The position numbers and the translations under genes are program-made. A model generated the notes under the pieces. It had not been told where the DNA came from. It saw only the letters and a list, made by a program, of their open reading frames with translations, and did no database searches. This document shows positions 8,913 through 16,393 of a stretch of DNA of 64,000 nucleotides, one piece after another (position 1 is the first letter of the stretch; every line of letters begins with the position of its first letter). This stretch comes from Acetobacter malorum (lineage in GTDB: Bacteria > Pseudomonadota > Alphaproteobacteria > Acetobacterales > Acetobacteraceae), in the NCBI RefSeq assembly GCF_002153605.1, contig NZ_JOPG01000010.1:1-64000 (forward strand). The letters are read 5' to 3'.

Positions 8913-9866
8913 ATGACAACCCTTCATCTGGTTGACGCCGCACAACGCGACAGAGTGGGGTCCTTCCCGGCTTTCGATCCAGACCATGACGACCTGAGCG
9001 ATTTTCGCCGCACGCTGGTTGAAGGCACGATCAGCCTTGTGCACTCTGACGCAGTCTCTTACGAGGAGCGCCAGATAGCAGGACCGAAAGACGCTCCTGA
9101 TGTGCGTGTTCTTCTCTTCCGTCCTTCGGAAAATGACCTGCCGATGCCAGCCATTCTCTATATCCATGGTGGCGGGATGATTGCGGGCACGCCAGAGATG
9201 CAGGCCGGAACACTCAGCCAACTGGCGCAGGAAACGGGAGCGCTGATAGTTTCTGTGGACTACCGGCTTGCCCCGGAAGCCCCTTTCCCCGGCGGCTTGG
9301 AAGACGTCTATGCAGCCCTTGTCTGGTTGCATCATCAGGCCAGCGCGCTGGGCGTGGACGCTTCCCGGATCATGGTCATGGGAGATAGTGGCGGGGGATG
9401 CCTTGCTGCGGCGACGGCTCTGCTGGCGCGGGACCGTGGAGAGATCCCACTCTGTGGGCAGTTTTTGATTTACCCCATGCTGGACCTGCGCACTGGCGGA
9501 CCAGACGCCCCCTCGGATGACCCGACAACCGGAGAGTTTGTCTGGACGCGTGCGCAAAACCGGCACGCATGGGCTGCCGTCCGTGGAAACCTTGCTGAAG
9601 ATGACCCCATGTTTGGCTATTTATCACCCGCCTTCATGCAGGATCTATCCGGCCTGCCGCCAACAATCATCACCACAGGCTCGCTTGATCTTTTTCGGGA
9701 TGAAGATGTCACGTTTGCCCACCGCCTCTGGCAGGCGGCGGTGCCGACAGACCTGATTGTCTACGCCCGTGCGGTGCATGGCTTTGACATGCTTGCCTCT
9801 CCATTGGCGGACAGAGCAAAGCGGGACGCAACAGAAGGCGTGCGACGGCTTCTGGCCAAATCCTGA
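8913..9866 (+). CDS. Alpha/beta hydrolase, hormone-sensitive-lipase (HSL) type esterase
   Basis: A 317-residue esterase of the HSL (family IV) group. The oxyanion-hole motif HGGG is at residues 85-88, YRLAPE at 118-123, and the nucleophile Ser159 sits in GDSGGG. The catalytic Asp is expected in the TGSLDLFRDE region, and the His in AVHGFDM near residue 290. Such enzymes hydrolyse short-chain esters. The ATG follows AAAGAGAGG at a good distance. It stands alone and converges on gcvP at a shared terminator. Confidence 0.85.
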   Translation: MTTLHLVDAAQRDRVGSFPAFDPDHDDLSDFRRTLVEGTISLVHSDAVSYEERQIAGPKDAPDVRVLLFRPSENDLPMPAILYIHGGGMIAGTPEMQAGTLSQLAQETGALIVSVDYRLAPEAPFPGGLEDVYAALVWLHHQASALGVDASRIMVMGDSGGGCLAAATALLARDRGEIPLCGQFLIYPMLDLRTGGPDAPSDDPTTGEFVWTRAQNRHAWAAVRGNLAEDDPMFGYLSPAFMQDLSGLPPTIITTGSLDLFRDEDVTFAHRLWQAAVPTDLIVYARAVHGFDMLASPLADRAKRDATEGVRRLLAKS

Positions 9867-9890
9867 AAAACCACGCTGACACTTACGCAT

Positions 9891-9925
9891 AAAAAAGGCG
9901 GCACCTGTATGGCGCCGCCTTTTTT
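9891..9925. terminator. Bidirectional terminator between the esterase gene and gcvP
   Basis: Arms AAAAAAGGCGGC (9891-9902) and GCCGCCTTTTTT (9914-9925) are perfectly complementary, giving a GC stem flanked by A and T tracts. It can end transcription from both the plus-strand esterase and the minus-strand gcvP. Confidence 0.9.
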
Positions 9926-9948
9926 AGAACTGCTGTACGGAACAGGGG

Positions 9949-12867
9949 TTATTCCATCCACTCCGCAATATCAGGGCAGGAGCAGATCAGGTTCTTGTCC
10001 CCGTGGACGTTATCAATACGGCCAACCGGCGGCCAGTATTTGGTGGCGGCTTTAACACCCGGCGGGAAGCAGGCATCCTGACGGGCATAGGCATGCGCCC
10101 AAGGTTCCGCCGTGACTACGCTGGCCGTGTGCGGAGCATGACGCAGAGCGGACTCTTCCGCCGTGATCTTGCCTGCTTCAATCGCCCGGACTTCTTCACG
10201 GATCGCCAGCATGGCATCACAGAAGCGGTCCAGTTCGGCTTTACTTTCGGATTCCGTCGGCTCGATCATGAACGTGCCGGCCACCGGGAAGCTAACCGTC
10301 GGCGCATGGAAGCCGTAATCCACCAGACGCTTGGCCATGTCATCCACCGTGACGCCAGCAACCTCTTTCAGAGGACGCAGGTCCAGAATGCACTCATGCG
10401 CAACCCGCCCTTTGGCCCCGCGATACAGCACCGGATAGGCCTCAACCAGACGGCTGACGATGTAGTTCGCATTGAGGATGGCAAACTGCGTGGCGCGCTG
10501 AAGACCCTCATCCCCCATCAGGCGGATATAGGCCCAGGAGATCGGCAGGATAGACGCAGAGCCAAACGGGGCCGCACTCACAGCCAGTTCGGTATTTGCA
10601 TCCGCCGGGTTGCCGGGCAGAAAGGGCGTCAAGTGCGCACGCACACCAATCGGACCCATGCCAGGGCCACCGCCGCCATGCGGAATGCAGAAGGTTTTGT
10701 GCAGGTTGAAGTGGCTGACATCCCCGCCGTAATCCGCCGGGCGGGCCAGACCGACCTGTGCGTTCATGTTCGCGCCATCCACGTAAACCTGACCACCGGC
10801 TTCATGCACCAGATCACAGATTTCGCGCATGCTTTCTTCAAACACGCCGTGGGTGGAGGGATAGGTGATCATCACCGCAGCCAGATCCGCTGCGTGGGCT
10901 TTCACCTTGGCCTGCATATCTTCAAGGTCGATATTGCCGCCTGCATCACACTTCACCACAACCACCTTCATGCCCGCCATCTGGGCAGACGCCGGGTTGG
11001 TGCCGTGGGCAGATGCCGGGATCAGGCAGACCGTGCGGTGGGCGTTGCCCTGAGCACGGTGATAAGCGCTGATGGCCAGCAGGCCGGCATATTCACCCTG
11101 CGCGCCGGAGTTCGGCTGGAAAGACACGGCATCATAGCCACTAATGGCACACAGCCATTTTTCCAGATCAGCAAACAGGGTTTGATATCCCTCCGTCTGG
11201 TCTTTCGGCGCAAACGGGTGAATATCACAAAAGCCCGGCCATGTGATGGGGAGCATCTCCACCGTGGCGTTCAGCTTCATGGTGCAGGAGCCGAGCGGGA
11301 TCATGGTGCGGTCCAGCGCCAGATCCTTATCAGACAGGCGGCGCAGATAGCGCAGCATATCCGTCTCGGAACTACATGCACTGAAAATCGGCTGCGTCAG
11401 GAAGGCGCTTTTACGAACCAGCGCTTCCGGAATGACGCTGCCAGCCGGAACCAATGCCGCCATCATCTGGTCAACCCGGCCCTGTTCCGCACAGAAGGCG
11501 GACCAGACAGAAGCGACCGTCTGCGCGGAGCTGGTTTCATCCAGACTGATGCCAATGCGGCCATTACCTGCATCGCGCAGGTTCATGCCAGCGGAGCGGG
11601 CGCGGGCCAGAATGTCCTGCACACCAGCACCGGCCTGCACCGTGATCGTATCAAAGAAGGCTTCGGTTTCCACCGTCACACCCAGCGCACGCAGGCCGGC
11701 AGCCAGCGTGGCGGTCAGGCCGTTGATGCGGCGGGCAATGGCGCGCAGACCTTCCGGCCCATGATAGACCGCATACATCCCGGCAATAACAGCCAGCAGA
11801 ACCTGTGCGGTGCAGATGTTGGAGGTCGCTTTTTCACGCCGGATATGCTGCTCACGCGTCTGAAGTGCGAGACGATAGGCAGGACGGCCTGCGCTATCGA
11901 CCGACACACCCACCAGACGGCCCGGCATACTGCGCTTCCACGCATCGCGCACTGCCATATAGGCGGCGTGCGGGCCACCAAAGCCCATGGGAATGCCAAA
12001 ACGCTGCGTGGAACCAATCGCGATATCCGCTCCCAGTTCACCCGGAGACGTCAGCAGAGTCAGCGCCAGCGGGTCAGCCGCCATGACGGCAATGCCGGAG
12101 GCAGCATGCAGTGCTTCAATAACGCTGCGCGGGTCAGCCACCGTGCCGGACGTGCCGGGATACTGGAACAGCGCGCCGAACACCTCCGTCGGCACCAGAT
12201 CCGTCAGCGGGTTCCCGTAAACCAGCGTAATGCCCATGGGCAGAGCACGAGTTTTCAGAACAGCGATGGTCTGCGGGTGGCAGTCGGCATCCACAAAAAA
12301 GGCTTTGGCTTTGGATTTAGCCACACGCCGCGCCAGTGCCATGGCTTCCGCCGCTGCTGTGGCTTCATCCAGCAGCGAGGCGTTGGCAATATCCAAACCC
12401 GTCATTTCCGTAATCATGGTCTGGAAGTTCAGCAGTGCTTCCAGACGGCCCTGACTGATTTCCGGCTGATACGGCGTGTAAGCCGTGTACCAGGCCGGGT
12501 TTTCCAGAATGTTCCGCTGGATCACGGCGGGCAGGATGGTGCCGTAATAGCCCTGCCCGATGAGAGACGTCATGACCTGATTCTGCCCGGCCAGTTCCCG
12601 CAGGCGGTCCAGGACAGCGCTTTCGCTCCAGCCTGCGCCAATGCCCATGGGCTTGGTGGCGCGGATGGCGGACGGAATGGTTTCCTCCGTCAGAGCCTCC
12701 AGAGAGGCTGCCCCCACAGTTTTGAGCATGATGGCCAGATCAGCCTCTGTCGGGCCGATATGGCGACCAACGAAGGACCCTGCCTCCGGCTGAAGGCCCG
12801 CGAAGGCCGGCAGAGTGTCAACAGAAGGGCCAGTCGCGCGGCCCGGACCGGAAGCAATGGAAAACAT
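9949..12867 (-). CDS. gcvP: Glycine dehydrogenase (decarboxylating), P protein of glycine cleavage system
   Basis: The PLP-dependent P protein decarboxylates glycine and passes the aminomethyl group to the lipoyl arm of GcvH. At 972 residues it is the full-length fused type. The N-terminal half begins [14 protein letters not shown] and contains the [19 protein letters not shown] region. The C-terminal half carries the PLP lysine in NLHKTFC (about residue 724) followed by the glycine-rich [14 protein letters not shown]. The ATG is preceded by AGGA at 9 nt. It is the last gene of gcvT-gcvH-gcvP with 57-bp gaps, under the glycine riboswitch, and ends at a strong terminator. Confidence 0.97.
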   Translation of the reverse strand: MFSIASGPGRATGPSVDTLPAFAGLQPEAGSFVGRHIGPTEADLAIMLKTVGAASLEALTEETIPSAIRATKPMGIGAGWSESAVLDRLRELAGQNQVMTSLIGQGYYGTILPAVIQRNILENPAWYTAYTPYQPEISQGRLEALLNFQTMITEMTGLDIANASLLDEATAAAEAMALARRVAKSKAKAFFVDADCHPQTIAVLKTRALPMGITLVYGNPLTDLVPTEVFGALFQYPGTSGTVADPRSVIEALHAASGIAVMAADPLALTLLTSPGELGADIAIGSTQRFGIPMGFGGPHAAYMAVRDAWKRSMPGRLVGVSVDSAGRPAYRLALQTREQHIRREKATSNICTAQVLLAVIAGMYAVYHGPEGLRAIARRINGLTATLAAGLRALGVTVETEAFFDTITVQAGAGVQDILARARSAGMNLRDAGNGRIGISLDETSSAQTVASVWSAFCAEQGRVDQMMAALVPAGSVIPEALVRKSAFLTQPIFSACSSETDMLRYLRRLSDKDLALDRTMIPLGSCTMKLNATVEMLPITWPGFCDIHPFAPKDQTEGYQTLFADLEKWLCAISGYDAVSFQPNSGAQGEYAGLLAISAYHRAQGNAHRTVCLIPASAHGTNPASAQMAGMKVVVVKCDAGGNIDLEDMQAKVKAHAADLAAVMITYPSTHGVFEESMREICDLVHEAGGQVYVDGANMNAQVGLARPADYGGDVSHFNLHKTFCIPHGGGGPGMGPIGVRAHLTPFLPGNPADANTELAVSAAPFGSASILPISWAYIRLMGDEGLQRATQFAILNANYIVSRLVEAYPVLYRGAKGRVAHECILDLRPLKEVAGVTVDDMAKRLVDYGFHAPTVSFPVAGTFMIEPTESESKAELDRFCDAMLAIREEVRAIEAGKITAEESALRHAPHTASVVTAEPWAHAYARQDACFPPGVKAATKYWPPVGRIDNVHGDKNLICSCPDIAEWME

Positions 12868-12924
12868 GCGGGGGTATCCTGAAAAAGCTAAGCAGTAGTA
12901 ATGACGTTTCCCGAGACCGTCTTA

Positions 12925-13290
12925 TCAGGCGATAAAGGCGGCGTAGGCGTCTGCATCCATCAGGGAAGCCAGCTGATCCGGGTTGGACAGACGGAATTTG
13001 ACAATCCAGCCTTCACCTTCCGGGTCGGAGCTGACGCGGGCCGGGTCATCAGACAGCTGCGGGTTGTTGTCCAGCACTTCCCCATCCACCGGCGCATAGA
13101 TGTCAGAAGCCGCCTTCACGGATTCCACCACCGCGATGGACTCGCCAGCCTGCACCACGGTGCCGGCATCACGGGTTTCAACAAACACCAGCTCACCCAG
13201 TTCTTCGGCTGCATGTTTGGTGATGCCAACAGTGGCGGACTCACCCTCTACGCGGAGCCATTCATGGTCTTTGGTGAAATACAGGGTCAT
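12925..13290 (-). CDS. gcvH: Glycine cleavage system H protein (lipoyl carrier)
   Basis: A 121-residue lipoyl carrier that shuttles the aminomethyl intermediate between P, T and L proteins. The lipoylated lysine is Lys59 in the signature [10 protein letters not shown]. The opening [14 protein letters not shown] and the [17 protein letters not shown] core are typical, and the length is close to the family's usual 125-130. It lies between gcvT and gcvP with 57 bp on either side. Confidence 0.97.
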   Translation of the reverse strand: MTLYFTKDHEWLRVEGESATVGITKHAAEELGELVFVETRDAGTVVQAGESIAVVESVKAASDIYAPVDGEVLDNNPQLSDDPARVSSDPEGEGWIVKFRLSNPDQLASLMDADAYAAFIA

Positions 13291-13347
13291 TGGGTCAGCA
13301 CTCCATAAAACGGATAATTTAAAAAACCTGAGGAAAAAACGTTGCCC

Positions 13348-14481
13348 TTACCGTTTGAAACGGGCGGGAACAAACGGCAGGACATGGACCGTAGCCGGCA
13401 CGGCGCGGCCACGCAGTTCCGCCACAATCGGCGTCTGCGGCGTAGCGTAATCCGTGGCGACATAGCCCATGGCGACAGGGGCTTCGACCGTCGGGCCAAA
13501 GGCGCCGGACGTCACCTTGCCAAGCGGCGTTGCAAATTCAACGTCGGCATACAGAGGGGCACCACCCCGCACAGGGGCGCGGCCTTCGGGCAGCAGGCCA
13601 ACGCGGCGGCGGGACACGCCCTCTTCCAGCTGCGCCAGAATCACATCCGCACCGGGGAAGCCCCCTTCCCGCGCGCCACCACGGCGGCGGCTTTTCTGGA
13701 TGGACCATTCGAGGGCTGCCTCAACCGGGGTCGTGGTCTCATCAATATCGGAGCCATACAGGCACATCCCGGCTTCCAGACGCAGGCTGTCGCGCGCACC
13801 AAGGCCGATCAGTTTGACGGCAGGCTGTTCCAGCAGCTTGCGGGCCACACGGGAGGCATCCATGGCGGGGAGCGAAATTTCAAACCCGTCCTCGCCCGTA
13901 TAGCCGGAGCGGGAGATGATGCAGAGCGCGCCATCCACATCCACGTCCCGCACATCCATGAATTTCATGTCGCGCACGGCAGGAGCGAGTGCAGCCAGTG
14001 CATCTTCCGCTGCCGGCCCCTGCAGGGCGAGGAGCGCGCGGTCTTCCAGAACTTCCACCAGACAATCGGCCAGCTCATCCTGAAGATGCGCGATATCGGC
14101 ATCCTTGCAGGCGGCGTTGATGACCAGCAGGAGGGATTCCCCCATGCGGGCGACCATCAGGTCATCCAGAATGCCGCCTTTTTCATTAGTGAACTGCGTA
14201 TAACGCTGCCGGCCATTTTTGAGGGCGACAATGTCGGCCGGAACAAGGCGTTCCAGCGCGTGGGCTGCGGCCTCTCCATCCCCGGACCGGGCACGCAGAC
14301 GAACCTGCCCCATGTGGGAGACATCAAACAGGCCAGCATGTTCCCGCACATGCCGATGCTCCGCCATAATGCCATCGGCATAATTCAGCGGCATGGCATA
14401 GCCTGCAAACGGCACCATCTTGCCGCCAGCTTCTTCATGCAGAGTAAAGAGGGGAGTGTGAAGGAGAGTATCAGCGCTCAT
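13348..14481 (-). CDS. gcvT: Glycine cleavage system T protein (aminomethyltransferase)
   Basis: Tetrahydrofolate-dependent aminomethyltransferase that releases ammonia from the H-protein intermediate. Recognised by TPLFTLHEEAGGKMVPFAGYAMPL at the start, the HAGLFDVSHMGQV motif, and the folate-site segment ARDSLRLEAGMCLYG. The frame is open to 14520, but the ATG at 14481 is preceded by GGAAGG at 8 nt and begins right before the conserved N-terminus, so it is preferred (377 residues). The last residues are slightly extended. It is the first gene after the glycine riboswitch, which lies 105 bp upstream. Confidence 0.95.
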   Translation of the reverse strand: MSADTLLHTPLFTLHEEAGGKMVPFAGYAMPLNYADGIMAEHRHVREHAGLFDVSHMGQVRLRARSGDGEAAAHALERLVPADIVALKNGRQRYTQFTNEKGGILDDLMVARMGESLLLVINAACKDADIAHLQDELADCLVEVLEDRALLALQGPAAEDALAALAPAVRDMKFMDVRDVDVDGALCIISRSGYTGEDGFEISLPAMDASRVARKLLEQPAVKLIGLGARDSLRLEAGMCLYGSDIDETTTPVEAALEWSIQKSRRRGGAREGGFPGADVILAQLEEGVSRRRVGLLPEGRAPVRGGAPLYADVEFATPLGKVTSGAFGPTVEAPVAMGYVATDYATPQTPIVAELRGRAVPATVHVLPFVPARFKR

Positions 14482-14586
14482 GGCCGCAGCCTTCCGTAAG
14501 AGGACGAGGCCGGTTTTCATACGCTGTAAAGAGACTAACGACGCAAGACAACATAAGGGCCCCGGACCAGGATAATCCGTCTGCCC

Positions 14587-14740
14587 CTTCTGTTTTTTTG
14601 CCTGAGATCGCTATCCCGTCGGCGGACGCACAGGCGTCTCTCTCCAGAAGTTAACCGCGCAGGGTCCTTTTGCCTGAGAGTTTCCGGGGCGGTTGCTCCT
14701 TCGGCGCCGGTGCTGGACCGGTCTCTCCCTCTGCGCGGTT
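14587..14740 (-). promoter_or_regulatory. Tandem glycine riboswitch controlling gcvT-gcvH-gcvP
   Basis: Two consecutive glycine aptamers are readable on the minus strand. The first is closed by a P1 stem of AACCGCGCAG (RNA from 14731-14740) with CTGCGCGGTT (14653-14662). Inside are the hallmark GCCGAAGGAGCAA and the CTCTCAGGCAAAAGGAC block. A short linker leads to the second aptamer, closed by CTTCTG/CAGAAG (14645-14650 with 14587-14592), which has GGAGAGAGACGC, CCGCCGACGGG and ATCTCAGGCAAAAAAACAG. Tandem aptamers of this class sense glycine and usually switch gcv operons on when glycine is plentiful. The gap from here to gcvT (about 105 nt) has no obvious T-tract terminator, so control may be at translation. 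Confidence 0.95.
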
Positions 14741-14802
14741 AGAACCGTGACATCATTGCGTTAGCAAGTCAATCAAGGTTCCCGTGAGTCTCTGGTAATG
14801 TT

Positions 14803-15675
14803 TTACGCCTTATCCGCAGGTAGGTGCTTAGCGATATAGGGCGGCAGATTGAACGCACCGACGTGGATTTCCGGCGTCCAGTACTGGGTTTTTCCCAAAA
14901 TGCCGGCGTCCTGCGCACGGGCGCGCACAGCTGCCACATCCTGCCCGGCAGGGCTTTTGCCCTTGGAGGCGATGCCCAGCGTCATGAATCCGCCAACGTA
15001 GGTCGGCACAGCCGCCACATAAGCAGATACATGCGGGAAGAACTTGGCGCGGCGCAGGCTGGTTTCATGCAGTTCATCCGCCTGCATGAAGGGCACGCCA
15101 CACTGATTGACGATCAGCCCTTCGGCCGTCAGCACGCGGGCGCAATGTTCATAGAACGAGTCTGTAAACAGGACTTCGCCCACGCCAATCGGGTCAGTGC
15201 TATCAACAATAATGGCATCGAAAGACGCATCAGCCGCACGGGCCACGTAGTCGATTCCATCACCCACAATCACCTCAGCACGCGGGTCATTCCACGCATC
15301 ACCGGCAATATTGGGCAGATATTTTTTGGAAAGTTCGATGACAGCGCCATCAATTTCCACCATCACGGCTTTTTCCACGCCCGGATGTTCCAGCACCCGG
15401 CGCAGCACGCCACCATCGCCCGCGCCGATAATCAGCACGTTGCGCGGAGCGGCATGTGTGAACAGTGGCACGTGGGTGAGCATTTCCTGATAAACGAACT
15501 CATCGCCTTCAGTAATCTGCACTACACCATCCAGCAGCAGCACGCGCCCGTGCGACTCGCTTTCAAACACCACAATGTCCTGAAACGGGCTGGTGGTGCG
15601 GGCAAGTTCCTGTTTGACACGGAAGCGCTGGCCCCAGTTGTCATACAGGGTTTCTTCAATCCATTGATCGGCCAT
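14803..15675 (-). CDS. speE: Spermidine synthase (polyamine aminopropyltransferase)
   Basis: A 290-residue aminopropyltransferase that moves the aminopropyl group of decarboxylated S-adenosylmethionine to putrescine. The dcSAM-binding motif GAGDGGVLRRVL begins at residue 84; the acidic ribose contact is in MVEID near 106-109. The catalytic Asp and DSTDPIG gate lie near residue 157, with YQEMLTHVPLF before them. Length is standard. It is 96 bp downstream of speD on the same strand; an 11-bp hairpin sits in that gap. Confidence 0.95.
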   Translation of the reverse strand: MADQWIEETLYDNWGQRFRVKQELARTTSPFQDIVVFESESHGRVLLLDGVVQITEGDEFVYQEMLTHVPLFTHAAPRNVLIIGAGDGGVLRRVLEHPGVEKAVMVEIDGAVIELSKKYLPNIAGDAWNDPRAEVIVGDGIDYVARAADASFDAIIVDSTDPIGVGEVLFTDSFYEHCARVLTAEGLIVNQCGVPFMQADELHETSLRRAKFFPHVSAYVAAVPTYVGGFMTLGIASKGKSPAGQDVAAVRARAQDAGILGKTQYWTPEIHVGAFNLPPYIAKHLPADKA

Positions 15676-15703
15676 AATTTTTTTAAAGTCCTGATTCAGC
15701 GGT

Positions 15704-15733
15704 CAGGGGCCAGAACGCATGCTCTGGCCCCTG
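15704..15733 (-). repeat. Strong intercistronic hairpin between speD and speE
   Basis: Perfect inverted repeat with 11-bp arms CAGGGGCCAGA (15704-15714) and TCTGGCCCCTG (15723-15733) around an 8-nt loop. No T tract follows on either strand, so it is not a typical terminator. It could stabilise the upstream speD message or tune relative expression of the two genes. Confidence 0.7.
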
Positions 15734-15771
15734 CCGGAAAAACACATCACACAGACAGGGCTGTGCCGTGT

Positions 15772-16236
15772 TTACAGGGCGACGCGTCCGCGACGCTGTT
15801 CATCCACTTCCAGACGCTTTGCCTGAAACAGGCGCTGCATCACGGGAATCGCCAGATTGGGGTCACATGCCCCGCACATGAAGATATCCACGGCGGCGAA
15901 GTCACGCTCCGGCCATGTGTGGATGGAAATATGGCTTTCGGCCAGCACAACCACCCCAGACACGCCACCATTAGGCGTGAAATGGTGAAAGTGGCTGTGC
16001 AGAATGGTCGCACCTGCAGCAAGCGCTGCTTCACACAAAGTGCGGTCGATCTTTTCAGGATCGTCCAGATTTGTGGCATCCCACAAATCAACCAGCAGGT
16101 GTGTACCTGCAAACTTCTCGCCATCTTTTACGACGAAGTAATCCTTACGATCATCGTCAGACGAGACCGGAACAGAAATTGCCTGGTTATTGCTCGGGTG
16201 TTCCGAGACCATCCCCAGTTGAGCAAGTGCGTTCAT
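15772..16236 (-). CDS. speD: S-adenosylmethionine decarboxylase proenzyme (pyruvoyl)
   Basis: A 154-residue proenzyme of the prokaryotic class 1B SpeD group. It self-cleaves between Glu100 and Ser101 in LAESHISIHTWPE, turning Ser101 into the pyruvoyl cofactor. The downstream FMCGACDP holds the conserved catalytic Cys. The product, decarboxylated SAM, is used by SpeE next door. The frame is open to a TTG at 16293, but the ATG at 16236 follows GGGGG at 9 nt and matches the usual MNALAQLGM start. The mRNA leader upstream (about 115 nt) is structured. Confidence 0.93.
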   Translation of the reverse strand: MNALAQLGMVSEHPSNNQAISVPVSSDDDRKDYFVVKDGEKFAGTHLLVDLWDATNLDDPEKIDRTLCEAALAAGATILHSHFHHFTPNGGVSGVVVLAESHISIHTWPERDFAAVDIFMCGACDPNLAIPVMQRLFQAKRLEVDEQRRGRVAL

Positions 16237-16262
16237 CGACGTACCCCCAAACCAGTAGATAG

Positions 16263-16326
16263 CCTGTTGGGCGGGATCGCCCCCTTGGGCCAAGAGCGCG
16301 AGTAACTAAGGACTCGTGCCCCCCAT
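16263..16326 (-). promoter_or_regulatory. Structured 5' leader of speD with short upstream ORF
   Basis: Between the predicted promoter and the speD start the minus strand can form at least two hairpins: CGAGT/ACTCG (16299-16316) and GGGCG/CGCCC (16269-16282), with the palindrome CTTGGGCCAAG (16284-16294) between them. A six-codon frame ATG-GGG-GGC-ACG-AGT-CCT-TAG starts at 16326, and its stop lies in the loop of the first hairpin. The structures are seen directly. A regulatory role in polyamine or SAM sensing is inference, and it does not match a riboswitch class I can name. Confidence 0.4.
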
Positions 16327-16357
16327 GACAAGCTTTATCTCGTTCACATCCGATTTT

Positions 16358-16386
16358 TTTCTAAAAACCGTCACAAAACGGCTCAA
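16358..16386 (-). promoter_or_regulatory. Putative speD promoter
   Basis: Minus-strand TTGAGC (16381-16386), 17-nt spacer, TAGAAA (16358-16363). The -10 box is identical to that of the promoter at the left edge. Transcription would start near 16350 and give a leader of about 115 nt for speD. It begins just 8 bp past the upstream gene's stop codon. Confidence 0.5.
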
Positions 16387-16393
16387 GCCCTTC

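Noticed and set aside
10003-12882. A very long plus-strand open frame (about 959 codons) opposite gcvP
   Set aside because: It lies exactly antisense to gcvP, has no recognisable family features and is rich in Arg/His/Gln as expected from reading GC-rich codons backwards. Similar antisense frames lie opposite gyrA (22359-24656) and pnp (26785-28881).
16237-16293. Longer speD reading from a TTG at 16293
   Set aside because: The extra residues are not family-like, cover the structured leader and lack a ribosome site; the ATG at 16236 has one.
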